DNA of 14,868 nt from Frondihabitans sp. (GTDB lineage Bacteria > Actinomycetota > Actinomycetes > Actinomycetales > Microbacteriaceae), in contig JAODMX010000470.1 in assembly GCA_025464735.1 (NCBI GenBank), positions 1-14,868 of the forward strand, in the 5' to 3' direction. Each line of letters opens with the position of its first letter. The first letter of the stretch is position 1. Of this stretch, positions 13,333-14,868 are shown in pieces. Below the pieces are notes generated by a model. That model worked only from the letters and a program-made list of their open reading frames with translations, was not told the DNA's origin and made no database searches. Both the position numbers and the translations under genes were made by a program.

Positions 13333-13354
13333 AAACGTTTTGTGAACGCTCACA
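13333..13354. promoter_or_regulatory. LacI-family-type operator(s) overlapping the exporter promoter
   Basis: TGTGA-ACGC-TCACA at 13341-13354 is a perfect 5-bp inverted repeat around a central CG, like the TGTGAGCGCTCACA-type operators of LacI/GalR regulators in actinobacteria. Directly abutting it, AAACGTTT at 13333-13340 is a second CG-centred palindrome. Together they cover the expected -35 region of the exporter gene (-10 at 13367-13372), so binding would block transcription. The regulator gene is not in the window. Confidence 0.5.
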
Positions 13355-13366
13355 CTCCGAAGGCGC

Positions 13367-13372
13367 CAGAAT
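13367..13372 (+). promoter_or_regulatory. -10 box giving a leaderless start at 13379
   Basis: CAGAAT ends exactly 6 nt before the TTG at 13379. It differs from the TANNNT pattern at the first base. The nearest -35-like sequence (TGAACG, 13343-13348, 18 bp spacing) lies inside the operator palindrome. Confidence 0.4.
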
Positions 13373-13378
13373 GGAGAC

Positions 13379-14797
13379 TTGACCACTCCACCGGGCGACG
13401 GAACGCCGCCGCATCCGCTTCCGCCCGAAGGCGACGACACCGCTTCTGCGTCTCACGAAGCAGGCAGGTCTCCAGAGGCGGGCGGGCGGGTCGGCCGGCG
13501 CGGTCTACTCGTCGATCTCGCTCCACTCAGGGCGAGCCCAGCTTTCGCCCGTCTCTGGATCGGCTCCTCCATCTCGGGCATCGGCGCCCAACTCACGCTC
13601 GTCGCCGTGGGCCTGGAGATCTACCAGATCACCCGGTCGACCTTCGCGGTCGCGCTCGTCGGCGTCATCTCGCTGATCCCGATGATCGCCGCCGGACTCT
13701 ACGGCGGCATGCTCGCCGACGCGTTCGACCGCCGTATCGTCGCGATCCTCGCCGCGGTCGTCGCCTGGGTCACCACAGGCTGCATCGCCCTCCACGCCTA
13801 CCTGGGCCTCGACAACGTCGCGTTGCTCTACGCGTTGACGACGATCGACGCCGTCGCCTCGACGATCATCTCCACGTCGCGATCGGCCATCATTCCTCGT
13901 CTCATCTCGACTCGGCTCCTGCCAGCCGCCTCGGCTCTGAACGGCATCAGCACCGGGATCCAGCTGACTCTCGGCCCGGCATTGGCCGGCATCCTCGTCG
14001 CGGCCGTCGGATTCTCGGCCACCTATACCGTCGACGTGGTGCTCTTCACTGCGGCGTTCCTCGGCATCCTGTCGCTCCCCGCGATCCGCCCCGAGGGGGA
14101 AAGCCAGCGGCCAGGGCTCGCGTCACTGCTCTACGGCTACCGATTCTTGAAGCGATCCCCGAACATCCGAATGACGTTCATCGTCGACATCATCGCCATG
14201 ACCTTCGGGCAGCCTCGAGTGCTCTACCCCGTGGTCGGAGCTGTCCTCATCGGGGGCGGGGCGGTGACGGTGGGTGTCCTCACGGCGGCGTTCGCCGTCG
14301 GCGCTCTGCTCTGCAGCCTCTTCTCAGGACGGCTGGGGCACGTGAGACGACAGGGAGCCGCTGTGAACTGGGCGATCGTCGCCTACGGGGCGTGCATCCT
14401 GACGTTCGGCATCGTGCTTGCCGTCGCGTCGCTGGGAGGCGGACACGGCACAGGCAGCCTCACTGAGGCGTTCGCCGCGGCAAACCTCCCCGCGCTCGCC
14501 TGCGCGGCGGTCGCTCTGGCCGCGGCCGGCGCCGCCGACAACGTGTCGGCGATCTTCCGCAGCACAATCCTGCAGTCGGCCGCCCCGGACGCGATGCGTG
14601 GTCGACTGCAGGGCATCTTCACCGTCGTGGTCACCGGCGGGCCGCGCCTGGGCGACCTGTTCGTCGGTCTGATGGCCGCTCTGGGAACGATTTGGCCACC
14701 GCTGCTCGGTGGGGCGCTCATCATCGCGCTGGTCGGGCTGCTCGCGCGCCTGCAGCCGTCGTTCCGGCGCTACGACGCGCTCAACCCGACGCCCTAG
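13379..14797 (+). CDS. MFS efflux transporter, EntS/MFS_3-like
   Basis: Predicted 472-residue permease. About 45 hydrophilic, Pro/Gly-rich residues precede LVDLAPLRASPAFARLWIGSSISGIGAQLTLVA, the typical first segment of the enterobactin-exporter (EntS) and 'transmembrane secretion effector' group. MLADAFDRR between segments 2 and 3, and the STSRSAIIPRLI and LNGISTGIQLTLGPALAG segments, fit the same group. The late motif SIFRSTILQSAAPDAMRGRLQGIFTVVVTGGPRLGDL is also characteristic. It probably exports a small molecule such as a siderophore or drug, but no biosynthesis gene is adjacent. Start is the TTG at 13379, 6 nt after a -10 box; no ATG in frame lies near. It is divergent from FKBP and sits behind a LacI-type operator, suggesting inducible expression. 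Confidence 0.88.
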   Translation: MTTPPGDGTPPHPLPPEGDDTASASHEAGRSPEAGGRVGRRGLLVDLAPLRASPAFARLWIGSSISGIGAQLTLVAVGLEIYQITRSTFAVALVGVISLIPMIAAGLYGGMLADAFDRRIVAILAAVVAWVTTGCIALHAYLGLDNVALLYALTTIDAVASTIISTSRSAIIPRLISTRLLPAASALNGISTGIQLTLGPALAGILVAAVGFSATYTVDVVLFTAAFLGILSLPAIRPEGESQRPGLASLLYGYRFLKRSPNIRMTFIVDIIAMTFGQPRVLYPVVGAVLIGGGAVTVGVLTAAFAVGALLCSLFSGRLGHVRRQGAAVNWAIVAYGACILTFGIVLAVASLGGGHGTGSLTEAFAAANLPALACAAVALAAAGAADNVSAIFRSTILQSAAPDAMRGRLQGIFTVVVTGGPRLGDLFVGLMAALGTIWPPLLGGALIIALVGLLARLQPSFRRYDALNPTP

Positions 14798-14868
14798 CGG
14801 CCGCGGCCCGCGGAGCCGGGGTGACGCGGCGCGGGCGCGGGGTTCGCGTCCTGGTCCGGGTCCGGCCA
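14794..14868 (-). CDS. Possible C-terminal tail of a further gene, cut by the window edge
   Basis: On the minus strand the frame ending at TAG (14794-14796) is open to the window edge and encodes a Pro/Ala/Arg-rich hydrophilic tail (ending RHPGSAGRGR). Its stop would overlap the exporter stop as CTAG, a tidy convergent arrangement. The other two minus frames are also open over this short GC-rich stretch, one ending about 15 bp inside the exporter, so the frame and even the existence of the gene are uncertain. Confidence 0.3.
   Translation of the reverse strand, partial: WPDPDQDANPAPAPRHPGSAGRGR

Overview
The window is GC-rich, densely coded chromosomal DNA from a high-GC Gram-positive bacterium. 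The N-terminus of the polynucleotide phosphorylase at the left edge, the actinobacterial-type HelD, the peptidoglycan-type secreted protein and the many apparently leaderless genes point to Actinomycetota, most likely Microbacteriaceae. The family-level call is inference from protein resemblance, not a tree. No rRNA, tRNA, insertion sequence, integrase, phage gene or CRISPR array was seen.

Layout. 1-28 (-): first nine codons of pnp, with a leader and promoter region to about 240. 432-1640 (+): secreted coiled-coil protein with an aggregation-promoting-factor/lysozyme-like C-terminus. 1704-3191 and 3188-4375 (+): an adenylate-forming acyl-CoA synthetase translationally coupled to a membrane acyltransferase. 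4415-5725 (-): sugar-acid-type MFS importer. 5943-6212 (-): rpsO with a strong intrinsic terminator. 6316-6783 and 6805-7578 (-): VanZ-like membrane protein and a NERD-like protein that lacks part of the nuclease motif. 7700-8425 (+): M50B-like membrane metalloprotease. 8426-8604: non-coding region with a 20-bp-period repeat array and a G-tract. 8605-9144 (-): apt. 9175-9531 (-): SnoaL-like small protein. 9555-11819 (-): helD. 11888-12727 and 12733-13107 (-): aldo/keto reductase and FKBP-type prolyl isomerase, an operon in the order FKBP then reductase. 13379-14797 (+): EntS-like MFS exporter behind a LacI-type operator. The right edge may hold the tail of a further minus-strand gene.

How it fits together. 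rpsO and pnp are usually adjacent in bacteria and both are present here in the same orientation, but four genes (about 5.9 kb) for cell-surface and lipid/sugar functions lie between them. rpsO ends at a strong terminator and pnp has its own long leader, so the two appear to be transcribed separately. The helD, SnoaL and apt genes are co-oriented; apt also has its own promoter. Five starts have a TANNNT-like -10 box only 6-7 nt before the start codon, indicating leaderless mRNAs.

The most unusual items are the split rpsO-pnp locus, the symmetrical 20-bp repeat array between the M50B-like gene and apt, the NERD-like protein missing expected catalytic residues, and a 14-bp-arm hairpin next to a LacI-like operator ahead of the exporter. 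I found no clear new multi-gene defence or metabolic system.
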